DNA of 19,900 bases, taken from positions 1 through 19,900 of the forward strand of contig JACRGG010000095.1 of NCBI GenBank assembly GCA_016217775.1, read 5' to 3'. This stretch comes from Microcaldota archaeon. GTDB lineage: Archaea > Micrarchaeota > Micrarchaeia > Norongarragalinales > UBA97. Position numbers and translations under genes: made by a program. A model generated the notes under the pieces. It searched no databases and was not told where the DNA came from. It saw only the letters and a program-made list of their open reading frames with translations. Of this stretch, positions 1-7,576 are shown in pieces (position 1 is the first letter of the stretch; the number at the start of each line of letters is the position of its first letter).

Positions 1-162
1 CAAATCGCGCGCGACAACGAGTTCGTCTCGAAAATACTCGTTTTCCTCAAGCAAAACGGCTTGGTCGAGCAAGTCGACTTCGGGAAGAAGGGACGGTACG
101 AAAAGTGGGTCAAGTGGAGGGTTTCTTCAGACGCGAGGGAAAAGTACCAAAAACTAGCTTAA
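1..162 (+). CDS. Winged-helix-like protein, C-terminal end (partial)
   Basis: An open frame runs from base 1 to a TAA at 160-162 and encodes the last 53 residues of a protein whose start lies outside the window. The visible part reads as a helix (SKILVFLKQNGLVEQ) followed by a charged beta-hairpin-like stretch (GKKGRYEKWVKWRV) and a final helix. This is the recognition helix plus wing pattern of winged-helix DNA-binding domains. Codon use resembles the neighbouring genes. The fold call is inference from a short fragment, and no family can be named. It is convergent with the epimerase gene, with a T-rich spacer of about 50 nt between them. Confidence 0.6.
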   Translation, partial: QIARDNEFVSKILVFLKQNGLVEQVDFGKKGRYEKWVKWRVSSDAREKYQKLA

Positions 163-213
163 TTTTTTAAAACCTATCGTCGTCCAGTTGTTCTATTTTT
201 TTTAAACCCATTA

Positions 214-1137
214 CTATCCCGTTGTCTTATTCGTCCACTCCCAAGTTTTTTCAAGCCCGTCATTAATGCTTGTCTTAGCCTGCCAGCCCAATTCTTTTTT
301 CGCCAAGGAGCAGTCGAGGCAAATGTGCTTTACTTCCCCTGCAATCGCGGGGCCGTAATTTACTTGCGCGAATTTCTTTCCGCTGACTTGCTGCGCAAAA
401 TCAATCAACTCGTTCACGCTGGTTTTCTTCCCCGTGCCGGCGTTGAATATCCTGCTGCCCGTTTTTTTTCCCGCCGCAAGCAAGTTAGCTTCAACTACGT
501 CTTGAACAAAAACGTAGTCGCGCGTTTGCTTCCCGTCCCCGTTAACGGTAATCGGCTGGTTGGATTTGAGCTTGTTGAAGAAAATCGCTATCACTCCCGC
601 CTCTCCCTTCGGGTCCTGCCTTGGGCCGTAGACGTTCGCGTAGCGCAAGATAGTGTAGTCAAGCCCGTATAATTTTGAGTAAATAAACAAGTATTTTTCC
701 GCAGCGTACTTGGACGCTCCGTAAGGCGCCAACGGGTTTACCAAATGATTCTCGTCGGTTTTCCCACTCGGCTCCCCGTAGCACGCCCCTCCGCTTGACG
801 AGTAAACAATTTTCTTCACGTCCGCTTTTCTGCAAGCCTCGAGCAAGTTAATCGTCCCCAGCACGTTTGTCCTCGCGTCGGACAGCGGGTCGGCAATGCT
901 TTTGCGCACGTTAATCTGCGCGGCTTCGTGAAACACAGTATGCGGGTTTTCCTTGGCGAAAATTTTCGCCAAGTCGTTGTTTATGGACTCGCGGTAAAAA
1001 ACCGCTTTGGGGTTAATGTTAGCCTTGCTTCCAGTAGACAAGTCGTCGACTACGCTGACCGCGTCTCCGCGTGCAACTAGCGCGTCAACCAAGTTCGAGC
1101 CGATAAAACCCGCCCCGCCGGTCACCAAGCACTTCAT
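214..1137 (-). CDS. NAD-dependent epimerase/dehydratase, GalE-like
   Basis: A 307-residue extended short-chain dehydrogenase, probably a UDP-sugar 4-epimerase or related nucleotide-sugar enzyme supplying sugars for surface glycans or glycolipids. The N-terminal Rossmann motif is GGAGFIGS (residues 7-14). The acidic pair D31-D32 after strand 2 favours NAD over NADP. The catalytic residues are visible as the Ser cluster at 113-115 and Tyr139-x3-Lys143 (YGASK). The motif RYANVYGPRQ in the substrate-binding half is typical of GalE/WbpP-type enzymes. Length is normal for the family. A TATA-like palindrome at 1174-1185 sits about 40 nt upstream of the ATG and is shared with the divergent ORF at 1208. 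The exact substrate cannot be read from sequence, and no glycosyltransferase neighbours are present to help. Confidence 0.93.
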   Translation of the reverse strand: MKCLVTGGAGFIGSNLVDALVARGDAVSVVDDLSTGSKANINPKAVFYRESINNDLAKIFAKENPHTVFHEAAQINVRKSIADPLSDARTNVLGTINLLEACRKADVKKIVYSSSGGACYGEPSGKTDENHLVNPLAPYGASKYAAEKYLFIYSKLYGLDYTILRYANVYGPRQDPKGEAGVIAIFFNKLKSNQPITVNGDGKQTRDYVFVQDVVEANLLAAGKKTGSRIFNAGTGKKTSVNELIDFAQQVSGKKFAQVNYGPAIAGEVKHICLDCSLAKKELGWQAKTSINDGLEKTWEWTNKTTG

Positions 1138-1173
1138 TTCATCGTTTCACTTGTAAACTCTTGGGGCAAGCGC

Positions 1174-1185
1174 GGTTTTATAACC
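1174..1185. promoter_or_regulatory. Near-palindromic TATA element between divergent genes
   Basis: The sequence GGTTTTATAACC reads nearly the same on both strands (GGTTATAAAACC). Its centre lies about 29 nt before the ATG at 1208 on the plus strand and about 42 nt before the epimerase ATG on the minus strand. An archaeal TATA box positions transcription about 26 nt downstream, so one element could serve both genes: almost leaderless for the plus gene, and a leader of about 16 nt for the epimerase. This is inference from position and sequence. Confidence 0.5.
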
Positions 1186-1207
1186 TTTTTTTGCCAAAAA
1201 ATAGATT

Positions 1208-1597
1208 ATGCGGGAATTAATGGGTTTTTTGGACGAAAACGCGCGCAGGGTTCAAGTGTTTCACTCAGCGACCGAGGCTAAAGGCAAGGCGGGCGCGGAT
1301 TCGGCCGTTTTTTTCAACATCAGCTTTCGCGCGAGGCTAAAGCCGGGCGCTAACAACGCGGAGGCACTCCCCCACTTATCGAGAATCGAGCAGTCGCTGC
1401 AAACAGCCCATAGCGGGGCCGAAGTGGAAAAACAGCTTGTCCGCAACGGAGTGAATTTTACTCTCTTGAGAGTCCCGCCCTCTCTTGCGGACTCGTTTTT
1501 CAAAATGCTTACTGCCAACAGCTACCGCATTCGGCCGGGCGCGGGCAGAAAGAAACCGTTTTACGAAAAAAAGTTTTTTGGAAGAAAATTGGATTAG
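1208..1597 (+). CDS. Hypothetical protein, 129 residues
   Basis: I do not recognise this protein. It has no signal peptide or membrane segment. It begins with a possible helix (MRELMGFLDENARR), has a beta-like middle (AVFFNISFRARLKPG and GVNFTLLRVP), and ends in a strongly basic tail rich in Lys, Arg and aromatic residues (residues 108-129), which could bind RNA or ribosomes. The start is supported by the TATA-like element 29 nt upstream, giving an almost leaderless transcript. No ribosome-binding site is visible. It ends 12 nt before the convergent beta-CASP gene. A shorter minus-strand frame overlaps it but has no promoter and looks like a shadow. It is probably real; the function is unknown. 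Confidence 0.6.
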   Translation: MRELMGFLDENARRVQVFHSATEAKGKAGADSAVFFNISFRARLKPGANNAEALPHLSRIEQSLQTAHSGAEVEKQLVRNGVNFTLLRVPPSLADSFFKMLTANSYRIRPGAGRKKPFYEKKFFGRKLD

Positions 1598-1609
1598 CCT
1601 GCCTTGTTT

Positions 1610-2923
1610 TCAGCACTCTAGTGTTTCCCCTAGTTTTGGAATCTCGACTTTAACCTTCTTGCACGTTTTCTCGATTGACTCGCGCAGTTCCTCGTTTTTC
1701 CTCCCCTCGCCGTGAACCAGGAATACTTTTTCCAACCCGTTGATTTGCCGCGTGAACTCCACCAGCTCCTTGTGGTCGCTGTGCCCGCTAAATGATGCTT
1801 GGACAACAGGCATTTTCACTTCAACTCGCTCGCCGTCAATCTCCACTGACTTTTGCCCCTCCAGCAATGCGCGCCCGCGGGTTCCCGCCGCCTGGTAGCC
1901 GACTAAAATCATTTTATTATTAGCGTCCCCCGCCAGTTTTTTCAAGTAAGTAAACACTGGCCCGCCGTTAAGCATCCCGCTAGTTGTGAGGATAATGCAC
2001 GGCCCGCCCTCCGTCACGTCTTCACGCGAGCGCGTTTTCGGGTATTTGTACAACTCGTTCTTGAACGGGTCGTCGTCGGACGTTAAAATCCTGCGCTGGA
2101 CTTCCTTCTTTAAGTAAATCGCGTTGTGCCTGTAAATCTTCAGCGCCTTCTTCACCATCCCGTCCAGGTAAATCGGCGTTTTTGGCAGCATCCCGCTTTT
2201 AATGTGGCTCTCGATTGCGAACAAGACTTCCTGCCCGCGCCCCGTAGCAAACGTCGGCACGATAACTTTTCCTCCCGCGTCAAGAGTCTGCCTGATTTCC
2301 TTGATGAACAACTGCGTGCTGTCCTTATTCGACGGGTGCAAGTCCGCCTTCCCCCCGTAAGTGCTTTCGAGAACTAGAATTTGCGCGCTGTAGCCTAGTT
2401 TTGCCGGCTCAAGCAATCTGGTCGAGCGCGAGTTGAAGTCCCCCGAGTAAACAACCGTCTTCTCCTCGCTTAATTCGGTAATCGCGCTGCCCAATATATG
2501 CCCCGCTTCGTGGAATTGAATTCCCTCGCGCGCAAAAACCTTTTCGTCCCCGTACTCGACTATGGTGTTGTTCTTCAAGAAATTATTCACGTCCGCCTGC
2601 GAGTAGGGTGTGAAGTCTTTTGCGATGCGCAGGTAATCCGCGAGAAGCAATTGTGCGAGGTCGTGTGTGGGCTTGGTCAAAAACATTTTCCCGGCGTACT
2701 TGTGCTTGTAAAGCCACGGGGCGTAAGCGCAGTGGTCTACGTGCGCGTGGGAAATCACGGCGTTGTCCAACTGCTTGACGTCGCTGTCCTCTAATAGCGG
2801 AAACTGCGTTTTGTCCCCGGACCCTACCTTAATCCCACAGTCGAGCATCGTGTTCTTTCGGCCCTTTACGATAAAGCAGCTTCTCCCGACTTCCCCGGCC
2901 GCGCCTAAAAAACTTATTTCCAT
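1610..2923 (-). CDS. Beta-CASP metallo-beta-lactamase ribonuclease (aCPSF2-like)
   Basis: A predicted zinc-dependent RNase of the CPSF73/RNase J superfamily, acting in RNA processing or decay. Numbering from the ATG at 2923: the metal-binding signature HAHVDH is at 59-64, followed by the motif 3 His in AGHILGSA (H142) and Asp in SGDFNS (D162). The beta-CASP region follows with ESTYGG (E186) and PTFATGRGQE. The C-terminal SGHSDH and LVHGE carry the last ligands and CASP motifs. There is no N-terminal pair of KH domains, so it resembles the short archaeal aCPSF2 group rather than aCPSF1. I chose the ATG at 2923 because the 11-codon extension would begin at a TTG. A TATA-like ATTATAATAAG lies at about 2979-2989. 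Length (437 aa) is normal for the group. Confidence 0.92.
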   Translation of the reverse strand: MEISFLGAAGEVGRSCFIVKGRKNTMLDCGIKVGSGDKTQFPLLEDSDVKQLDNAVISHAHVDHCAYAPWLYKHKYAGKMFLTKPTHDLAQLLLADYLRIAKDFTPYSQADVNNFLKNNTIVEYGDEKVFAREGIQFHEAGHILGSAITELSEEKTVVYSGDFNSRSTRLLEPAKLGYSAQILVLESTYGGKADLHPSNKDSTQLFIKEIRQTLDAGGKVIVPTFATGRGQEVLFAIESHIKSGMLPKTPIYLDGMVKKALKIYRHNAIYLKKEVQRRILTSDDDPFKNELYKYPKTRSREDVTEGGPCIILTTSGMLNGGPVFTYLKKLAGDANNKMILVGYQAAGTRGRALLEGQKSVEIDGERVEVKMPVVQASFSGHSDHKELVEFTRQINGLEKVFLVHGEGRKNEELRESIEKTCKKVKVEIPKLGETLEC

Positions 2924-2998
2924 CAGTTTATTCTCTCGCTTATTGTAATCAATCAAAAAATTATTATGGGGGTATTTCCTTATTATAATGCGTTTTGA

Positions 2999-3670
2999 AT
3001 GAACGCTTTTTCAAAGAAAATCTCTTTCAACCGCCAATCGCGCTTAAGCGGCTCCCCCGACGAAACGGGGTTGTACAAGGCTAGAAGCGATTATTACCGC
3101 AAGATAATCGAGCGGTACTCCCAAGCCGTGTCAAGCGGCGAGACGAAAACCATTCCGCAGCTAAAGGAATTAGTGAACCCCAACGATAAGGCAGTGTTGG
3201 AAACAAGGCTAAAGCTCTTCGCGCAGTTGAACTTGGCCTCTGATGCAAGCCAAGCGAATTCCTTCTCGCTTGAAAAGGACTTTCCCGCCTACGCCAAGCT
3301 CGCGTTTGAGCTAGTGCAGAAAATCCAGTTAGTCAAATCCGAGGTTGAAACGACTTTCTGGATGAATTTTGAGGACCTCCTCTCGATTAACGCCGGGGAT
3401 TCTTTCGACAAGGCATTGTTTTTGTGCTCGCTGTTAACAAGCGCGGGGTGCGCTACTGCGCGCGTCCGCGTCCTCGAGTTGGAAGGGGGTGTGAACCACC
3501 CCGTAGTAATGTACTTTTTTGAAAACAAGGAGTTCCTGCTTGACTCGTGCTCGACCGCGTTCTTATCGGGGCAATTAAGCGAAATTATGGAAAAATACTA
3601 CTTCGACGGGAAGAAAACAGTGAAAAGCCTATTCGAGTTCAACAACCTGGATTATACCGAACTGGATTAA
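2999..3670 (+). CDS. Transglutaminase-like fold protein lacking the catalytic Cys
   Basis: The 223-residue protein begins with a helical, charged segment (residues 25-115). Residues 120-185 then follow the layout of the transglutaminase/papain-like core: an aromatic W121 segment, G133-D134-S135-F-D-K-A before a helix, a beta strand leading to H167 (NHPVV), and a strand ending at D182 (FLLDSC). In active members the residue after GD is normally the nucleophilic Cys. Here it is Ser135, while the His and Asp of the triad seem to be kept. The protein may therefore be a non-catalytic binding module, or use Ser. It shares a TTAA palindrome with the minus-strand gene at 3667 for both stop codons. 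The family assignment is inference from motif spacing. Confidence 0.65.
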   Translation: MNAFSKKISFNRQSRLSGSPDETGLYKARSDYYRKIIERYSQAVSSGETKTIPQLKELVNPNDKAVLETRLKLFAQLNLASDASQANSFSLEKDFPAYAKLAFELVQKIQLVKSEVETTFWMNFEDLLSINAGDSFDKALFLCSLLTSAGCATARVRVLELEGGVNHPVVMYFFENKEFLLDSCSTAFLSGQLSEIMEKYYFDGKKTVKSLFEFNNLDYTELD

Positions 3671-4404
3671 GCCACTAGCTTCTCTCTTTTGGCAAACTTG
3701 TTTTTGTACTCCTCGTATTTTCTCATCAGGCGGTTTTGTATTTCTTTATCGTTTTTAGCGCCTGGTTTTACCAACTGCATACTTAGCAAAAATGCGGTTA
3801 CTGCCGCCTCTTGTTGTTTGTCCCCTCCTTTTTTCAAGTGCGAGTAGTCGATTATTTTCACTTCGCCGTTTTTGCCTATCGTGAAGTTATTCATAAGATG
3901 CCCGTGCGCGTACCCAAGCGCGTGAAGGCGCGCCATTTGCTCCACTGCGCCGTCCGCCGCCTTTTCTTTTTCTTCCTGGTTTTTCGAGGAGTAAAGAAAG
4001 TCGACAAGCATACTCGTTCCTTTCTTCCATACGCTTACTACGTGCGACTTGTCTTTGTGGTTGATTAGCGCAACCGGCATTTCTACAATGGGATGCCCTC
4101 GCGCAGCCATTTCAACCAAGTTAAAAAACATTTTTTCCGGGTTTAGCTGCTCCGGCTCGTATTTTTTTCTCCCGCTTTGAATTCCCGGCGTTTGATTGTC
4201 TATATCCCTTACCGCCAATTCGTATTTGCCAATAGCGTGTTTTGTGACTGGAGGCCGGGAATCAGGTATTGGAACACCCTTTTTCCCTAGAACGGACTCA
4301 ACCAATTCAACGTGGTTTATTTTTCCGTTCCCCCAATGGATTACCTCGACCTCTCCGTGAACAGGGTGCTTGAACCGGGTAATCTTCCACTCTAGTTTTG
4401 CCAT
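3667..4404 (-). CDS. Bud32/RIO-like protein kinase homologue, probably inactive
   Basis: The 245-residue protein has a basic N-terminal region of about 90 residues without a clear glycine-rich loop, then the C-lobe of a lipopolysaccharide-kinase/RIO/Bud32-type fold. The catalytic loop is recognisable in ARLHALGYAHGHLMNN (residues 158-173), followed by the metal-binding strand VKIIDYS (D186) in place of DFG. The normal loop is HGDxxxxN. Here the Asp is replaced by His169, although Asn and the downstream Asp remain. Bud32, also in this window, keeps HGDFTTSN, which makes the loss clear by comparison. It may be a pseudokinase or an ATP/substrate-binding protein. A TATA-like ATTAAAAAC lies about 28 nt upstream of the ATG. 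The target is unknown. Confidence 0.65.
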   Translation of the reverse strand: MAKLEWKITRFKHPVHGEVEVIHWGNGKINHVELVESVLGKKGVPIPDSRPPVTKHAIGKYELAVRDIDNQTPGIQSGRKKYEPEQLNPEKMFFNLVEMAARGHPIVEMPVALINHKDKSHVVSVWKKGTSMLVDFLYSSKNQEEKEKAADGAVEQMARLHALGYAHGHLMNNFTIGKNGEVKIIDYSHLKKGGDKQQEAAVTAFLLSMQLVKPGAKNDKEIQNRLMRKYEEYKNKFAKREKLVA

Positions 4405-4458
4405 AAAACTATTTTTTGCGTAAACTTGTTTTTAATTAGCACTGCTTTCAATCCCAAG

Positions 4459-5694
4459 TTATGCCATAAGCACTTGCAGAAGAAACATTGGGTTTATCAA
4501 GTCCCCTCTCGGGAGTTCGTTGGCTAGCATTCCGGAAATGACTTCGCGGATTTTTTGGCTGCGCGAGGCTTTTTTGATGATCATATTAAGCAAGAACTTG
4601 TGGCGGCCCCACTTCTGCAAGTTGTAGCTCGTCCCTAATTCCGGGCCGATTTCCTTCCACAACGCAGTATCGTACTCCTTTAATCGCTCTTCGCTGACGT
4701 TCCCCTCATCAATCGCCTTTGCGGCAACGTCCGCCGCGGTTATTCCGCTAAAACTCGCGTTCCCGATTCCCTCTCCCGTAAACGGGTCGATTAAACTCGC
4801 CGCGTCGCCGATTAACAATGCGCCGTTAAAGTGGTTCTTGCGATGGAAAGAGCCTACTGGGAGAGTCCAGCCCTTTATCGCCGCCTCGCCTCCCTCGATG
4901 CTCGAGTTGGCAAACCTCTCCTTAAACAGCGGGTGGTCTTTCGTAATGCTAATCATTGCTTTTCGCAAGTCAATTCCCTTCTTCTTAATGTCGTCGGTAA
5001 CCATCCCGACCCCCACGTTGGCAGTCCCGTCTTCAAGGGGGAATATCCAAAAGTACCCCGGGAGAATAGAGTCGACAAAGTGAAGCTCGATGTTGTTCTT
5101 CATTCCCGTAATTCCCTTGTAATACGCGCGCAATGCGATAATCTCGTGAGCCGGGTCGTTTTTTCCAACGCCGAGTTTGGCGGCGACAATGCTGTTCGCC
5201 CCGTCAGCGCCGATAATTACTTTCCCGCGGTACTCCTCGACTTTCTTAGTCGCGGAATTAAATCCGCGCACTCCAACAACAAAATTATTTTCGGTAATCA
5301 ACTCGGTTACGCTAAACCCCTCGATGGTATCCGAGTATTTTTTCGCGTTCGAGAACAAGACGTTGTCCAAATTGTACCTGCGCACGCAATACCCCGGCGC
5401 GCCCGCGTAAGCCTTGTCCTGTTTGAATGGAATCTCGACGTAATCCATATTAGTGGACGAGAAAGCGCAGCCGTAAACGTCTCCCTTGGGCTGGGCTTGC
5501 ACTTGCTCCAATAGCCCTAGGGTCTTAAGCGACTTGACTGTCTTCCCGCTAACCGCGTCACCGCAAGTCTTGTCGCGCGGGTAAGTAGCCTTCTCCAATA
5601 AAAGGACTTTTTTTCCCTTATCTGCTAGCCGCAGGGCGCAGCAAGAACCCCCCGGCCCCCCGCCGACTATAATCGCATCGTAAACAGATTCCAT
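4459..5694 (-). CDS. Geranylgeranyl reductase-family FAD oxidoreductase
   Basis: An FAD-dependent reductase of the digeranylgeranylglycerophospholipid reductase family, which saturates the isoprenoid chains of archaeal membrane lipids at the membrane surface. Numbering from the ATG at 5694: the dinucleotide-binding motif VGGGPGGS is at 10-17, the KxCGDAVSG segment at 43-49, GADGANS at 162-168, the family motif YFWIFP at 214-219, and the second FAD motif GDAASLIDPFTGEGIG at 296-311. I prefer the ATG at 5694 because a TATA-like GTTTAAAATC lies about 35 nt upstream and GAGGAAAAATAGG precedes it. A seven-residue longer form from 5715 is possible. Length (411 aa) is typical. Related reductases act on other prenyl substrates, so the lipid role is likely but not certain. 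Confidence 0.92.
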   Translation of the reverse strand: MESVYDAIIVGGGPGGSCCALRLADKGKKVLLLEKATYPRDKTCGDAVSGKTVKSLKTLGLLEQVQAQPKGDVYGCAFSSTNMDYVEIPFKQDKAYAGAPGYCVRRYNLDNVLFSNAKKYSDTIEGFSVTELITENNFVVGVRGFNSATKKVEEYRGKVIIGADGANSIVAAKLGVGKNDPAHEIIALRAYYKGITGMKNNIELHFVDSILPGYFWIFPLEDGTANVGVGMVTDDIKKKGIDLRKAMISITKDHPLFKERFANSSIEGGEAAIKGWTLPVGSFHRKNHFNGALLIGDAASLIDPFTGEGIGNASFSGITAADVAAKAIDEGNVSEERLKEYDTALWKEIGPELGTSYNLQKWGRHKFLLNMIIKKASRSQKIREVISGMLANELPRGDLINPMFLLQVLMA

Positions 5695-5812
5695 CCTATT
5701 TTTCCTCAATTTCATTAAGTGATTTTAAACTCGCTTTGTTTTTAGTAACTAATTACTTGCGCAAATAGTTTTTTATTTCCTTGCCCGAGCCGTTGCGGCA
5801 AACCCGGCTTAG

Positions 5813-7039
5813 TTACGTTTTTAGCCCCAGTGGCGGAAGCCCTTTTATTTTTTCCAAAAGCCATTTCTCGATGTTCCTCTCTTTGATTTCAAGCCCGCGC
5901 CAATTTTCTGTTTTTTCCTCCCGTTTCATCGTGAGGAGGACGGGCGTCTTTATTTTTTTGTGTTCGCCCGCGAATTCCACAAGCGAGTCGGCCTCGCGCG
6001 CAGGGGGGTTTTCCGAATAGCAGACGTTTACGGGAGTTATTTCAGCGCCTTTTCTAGCGACAAAGTCAACTTCCCTTCCATTCCCGCCTTTCCAGTAAAA
6101 TACCTCGAATCCCCTTCTTTTGAGCTCTATTGCAACCGCGTTCTCGGCTTTTCTCCCAAAATCGGGGGAAAACGAGCGGGAAACGTAAGATTGCAGCCCC
6201 AAGTCGTACGCGTAAGTCTTGCGGGGCAATTCCAACGATTTTCTCAGCGAATATGCGAAGTGCGGGACGGTAAAGTGGAGGAACGCGGATTCAAGGTAAT
6301 CTAGGTACGCGCGCAGCGCATCAAATGAAAGGTTGAGGCTTGCCTTCATATTGCGCAAGCTTACTGTCTTTCCGGGGTTAGTCAGCAAAAATATTGCAAG
6401 CGAGCGCAGAGACCCGATGTCGCGCACCGCATACCTTGCCGCAACGTCCTTTAGTATCGCGAGCTCAAAATAAGATTCAAGGAGTTTTTGGCGCCCTGTT
6501 TCATTCCCCGATTTTATCACTTCGGGATAGCCGCCGACATTCAGGTAGTCCCCGAGTTTCTTTGAATAATGCTCCGTAAACTCGCGAAATGACAGCGGGA
6601 GCACCAGAAAGCCGGTTCCCCTTCCCGCAAGGCTCGTGGTGAATTCACTCGAGAGCAATTTGCTTGTCGAGCCGGTGACGAGCACGTGGAACCGCTCGGT
6701 ATCAACGGCGTGCCGCACCCACTTTTCCCAGCCGGAAACGTTTTGTATCTCATCAAGCACAATGTATGTTCCTTTCGCGCAGTCGCTGCAAAACGCCTCT
6801 ATATGCGAGGAATCCATATCTTTTGGCAAGAGGGGGTCGTCAAAGTTGAGGTAACGAAATTCCTTTGAACGGACGAGGCGCTGGGCTATGGTGGATTTTC
6901 CAGCCCTTCTTGGGCCGTAAAGAAATACCGCGTTTTTACCCTGCTTAAGCGGCGATATTTCTGCTTCAACCTCCCGCTGGAACGACGGCACGACGGCCTG
7001 CCAGCGGGCTAAAAGCTCTTTTTTGTGCTGTTCATCCAT
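5813..7039 (-). CDS. AAA ATPase with C-terminal DUF4143 domain
   Basis: A 408-residue ATPase of the type with an N-terminal AAA_14 domain and C-terminal DUF4143, common in archaea and bacteria, often patchy in distribution and of unclear role. Walker A is GPRRAGKST (42-50), Walker B is TYIVLDEIQN (91-100), and the sensor-like GSTSKLL is at 123-129. Residues 160-290 look like a winged-helix linker. The C-terminus has a restriction-endonuclease-like pattern: E299, E305, REVDFVARKG (322-331) and a following strand ITPVNV where active nucleases usually carry QxK; no Lys is seen, so cleavage activity is doubtful. A TATA-like CATATATATAG at about 7061-7071 lies 27 nt before the ATG, suggesting a leaderless transcript. 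The gene stands alone between a lipid gene and rpo6 and may be a horizontally acquired insertion. Confidence 0.92.
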   Translation of the reverse strand: MDEQHKKELLARWQAVVPSFQREVEAEISPLKQGKNAVFLYGPRRAGKSTIAQRLVRSKEFRYLNFDDPLLPKDMDSSHIEAFCSDCAKGTYIVLDEIQNVSGWEKWVRHAVDTERFHVLVTGSTSKLLSSEFTTSLAGRGTGFLVLPLSFREFTEHYSKKLGDYLNVGGYPEVIKSGNETGRQKLLESYFELAILKDVAARYAVRDIGSLRSLAIFLLTNPGKTVSLRNMKASLNLSFDALRAYLDYLESAFLHFTVPHFAYSLRKSLELPRKTYAYDLGLQSYVSRSFSPDFGRKAENAVAIELKRRGFEVFYWKGGNGREVDFVARKGAEITPVNVCYSENPPAREADSLVEFAGEHKKIKTPVLLTMKREEKTENWRGLEIKERNIEKWLLEKIKGLPPLGLKT

Positions 7040-7280
7040 ATAACTTCTTAGTAATAACCCCTATATATATGTGTACGGTATGTCGTAGCGCCTTATATGT
7101 GCCTAAACTCATACGTTTTCCGGCCTCGGCTTTCTTTTAGCCTGTTGCTCTCTTAACTGTCGGTTTACTTTCGCGTTTTGCTGTAAAAAGCCCTGGAAAA
7201 ATGGTTTGCAAAGGCTTAAATTGGCCTCAAAACAAGATAAAGCACAAGCAATTAAACTATTTTTCCGGTGATTCAATAAA
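7040..7280. other. Intergenic region with divergent promoters
   Basis: About 240 nt without a supported gene. It holds the TATA-like ATATATAT element of the ATPase at about 7061-7070. For rpo6 there is a possible TATA-like GGCTTAAATTGG at about 7214-7225 and a GGTGAT ribosome-binding site at 7267-7272, nine nt before its ATG. A minus-strand open frame at 7109-7384 antisense to rpo6 looks like a shadow. I see no RNA gene or repeat here. Confidence 0.45.
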
Positions 7281-7481
7281 ATGGCTTCAAAAGACGTTAA
7301 ACTAACCAAGTACGAAAAAGCCCGCATAGTCGGCGCTAGGGCGCTGCAACTGGCTATGGGCGCGCCCCCGTTAGTCGCAACCAAAGAGGCCTTAAGCGCG
7401 GTGCAAATGGCCTTCCTCGAATTCGAGAAAAACGCGATTCCACTCTACGTAGTAAGCCAAGCAGCGCAGTCCCCAGTCTAA
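7281..7481 (+). CDS. rpo6: DNA-directed RNA polymerase subunit Rpo6 (RpoK, omega-like)
   Basis: A 66-residue protein matching archaeal Rpo6, the orthologue of eukaryotic RPB6 and bacterial omega. It clamps the largest polymerase subunit and supports assembly. The diagnostic segment LTKYEKARIVGARALQLAMGAP occupies residues 8-29, followed by a helix with E36 and E47 and the terminal strand IPLYVV. The usual RPLPIYVVR ending is altered to AIPLYVVSQAAQSPV, so the C-terminus is slightly divergent. The ATG follows GGTGAT at a spacing of nine nt. The other polymerase genes in the window (rpo7, spt4) are about 8 kb away on the opposite strand. Confidence 0.93.
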   Translation: MASKDVKLTKYEKARIVGARALQLAMGAPPLVATKEALSAVQMAFLEFEKNAIPLYVVSQAAQSPV

Positions 7482-7576
7482 CTAGGCTCGCGTTTTGCTA
7501 TGTTTTGCCAATAGCTTGGTTTTATTCCCCTTTTTCCAGCCTATTTTTTATTCCCTAATCCCCCTAGATTACGCTT

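Noticed and set aside
4831..5514. 227-codon plus-strand frame inside the GGR-family gene
   Set aside because: The minus-strand frame has every family motif; the plus frame is its complement with no recognisable domain.
5787..5812. Small hairpin GCCG-TTG-CGGC between the ATPase and the GGR-family gene
   Set aside because: A four-base stem is too weak and no U-run follows; it is likely chance.
7109..7384. Minus-strand frame of 91 codons upstream of and across rpo6
   Set aside because: It is antisense to rpo6, has no promoter or ribosome-binding site, and its sequence (Ser, Cys and Leu-rich) looks like an antisense shadow.
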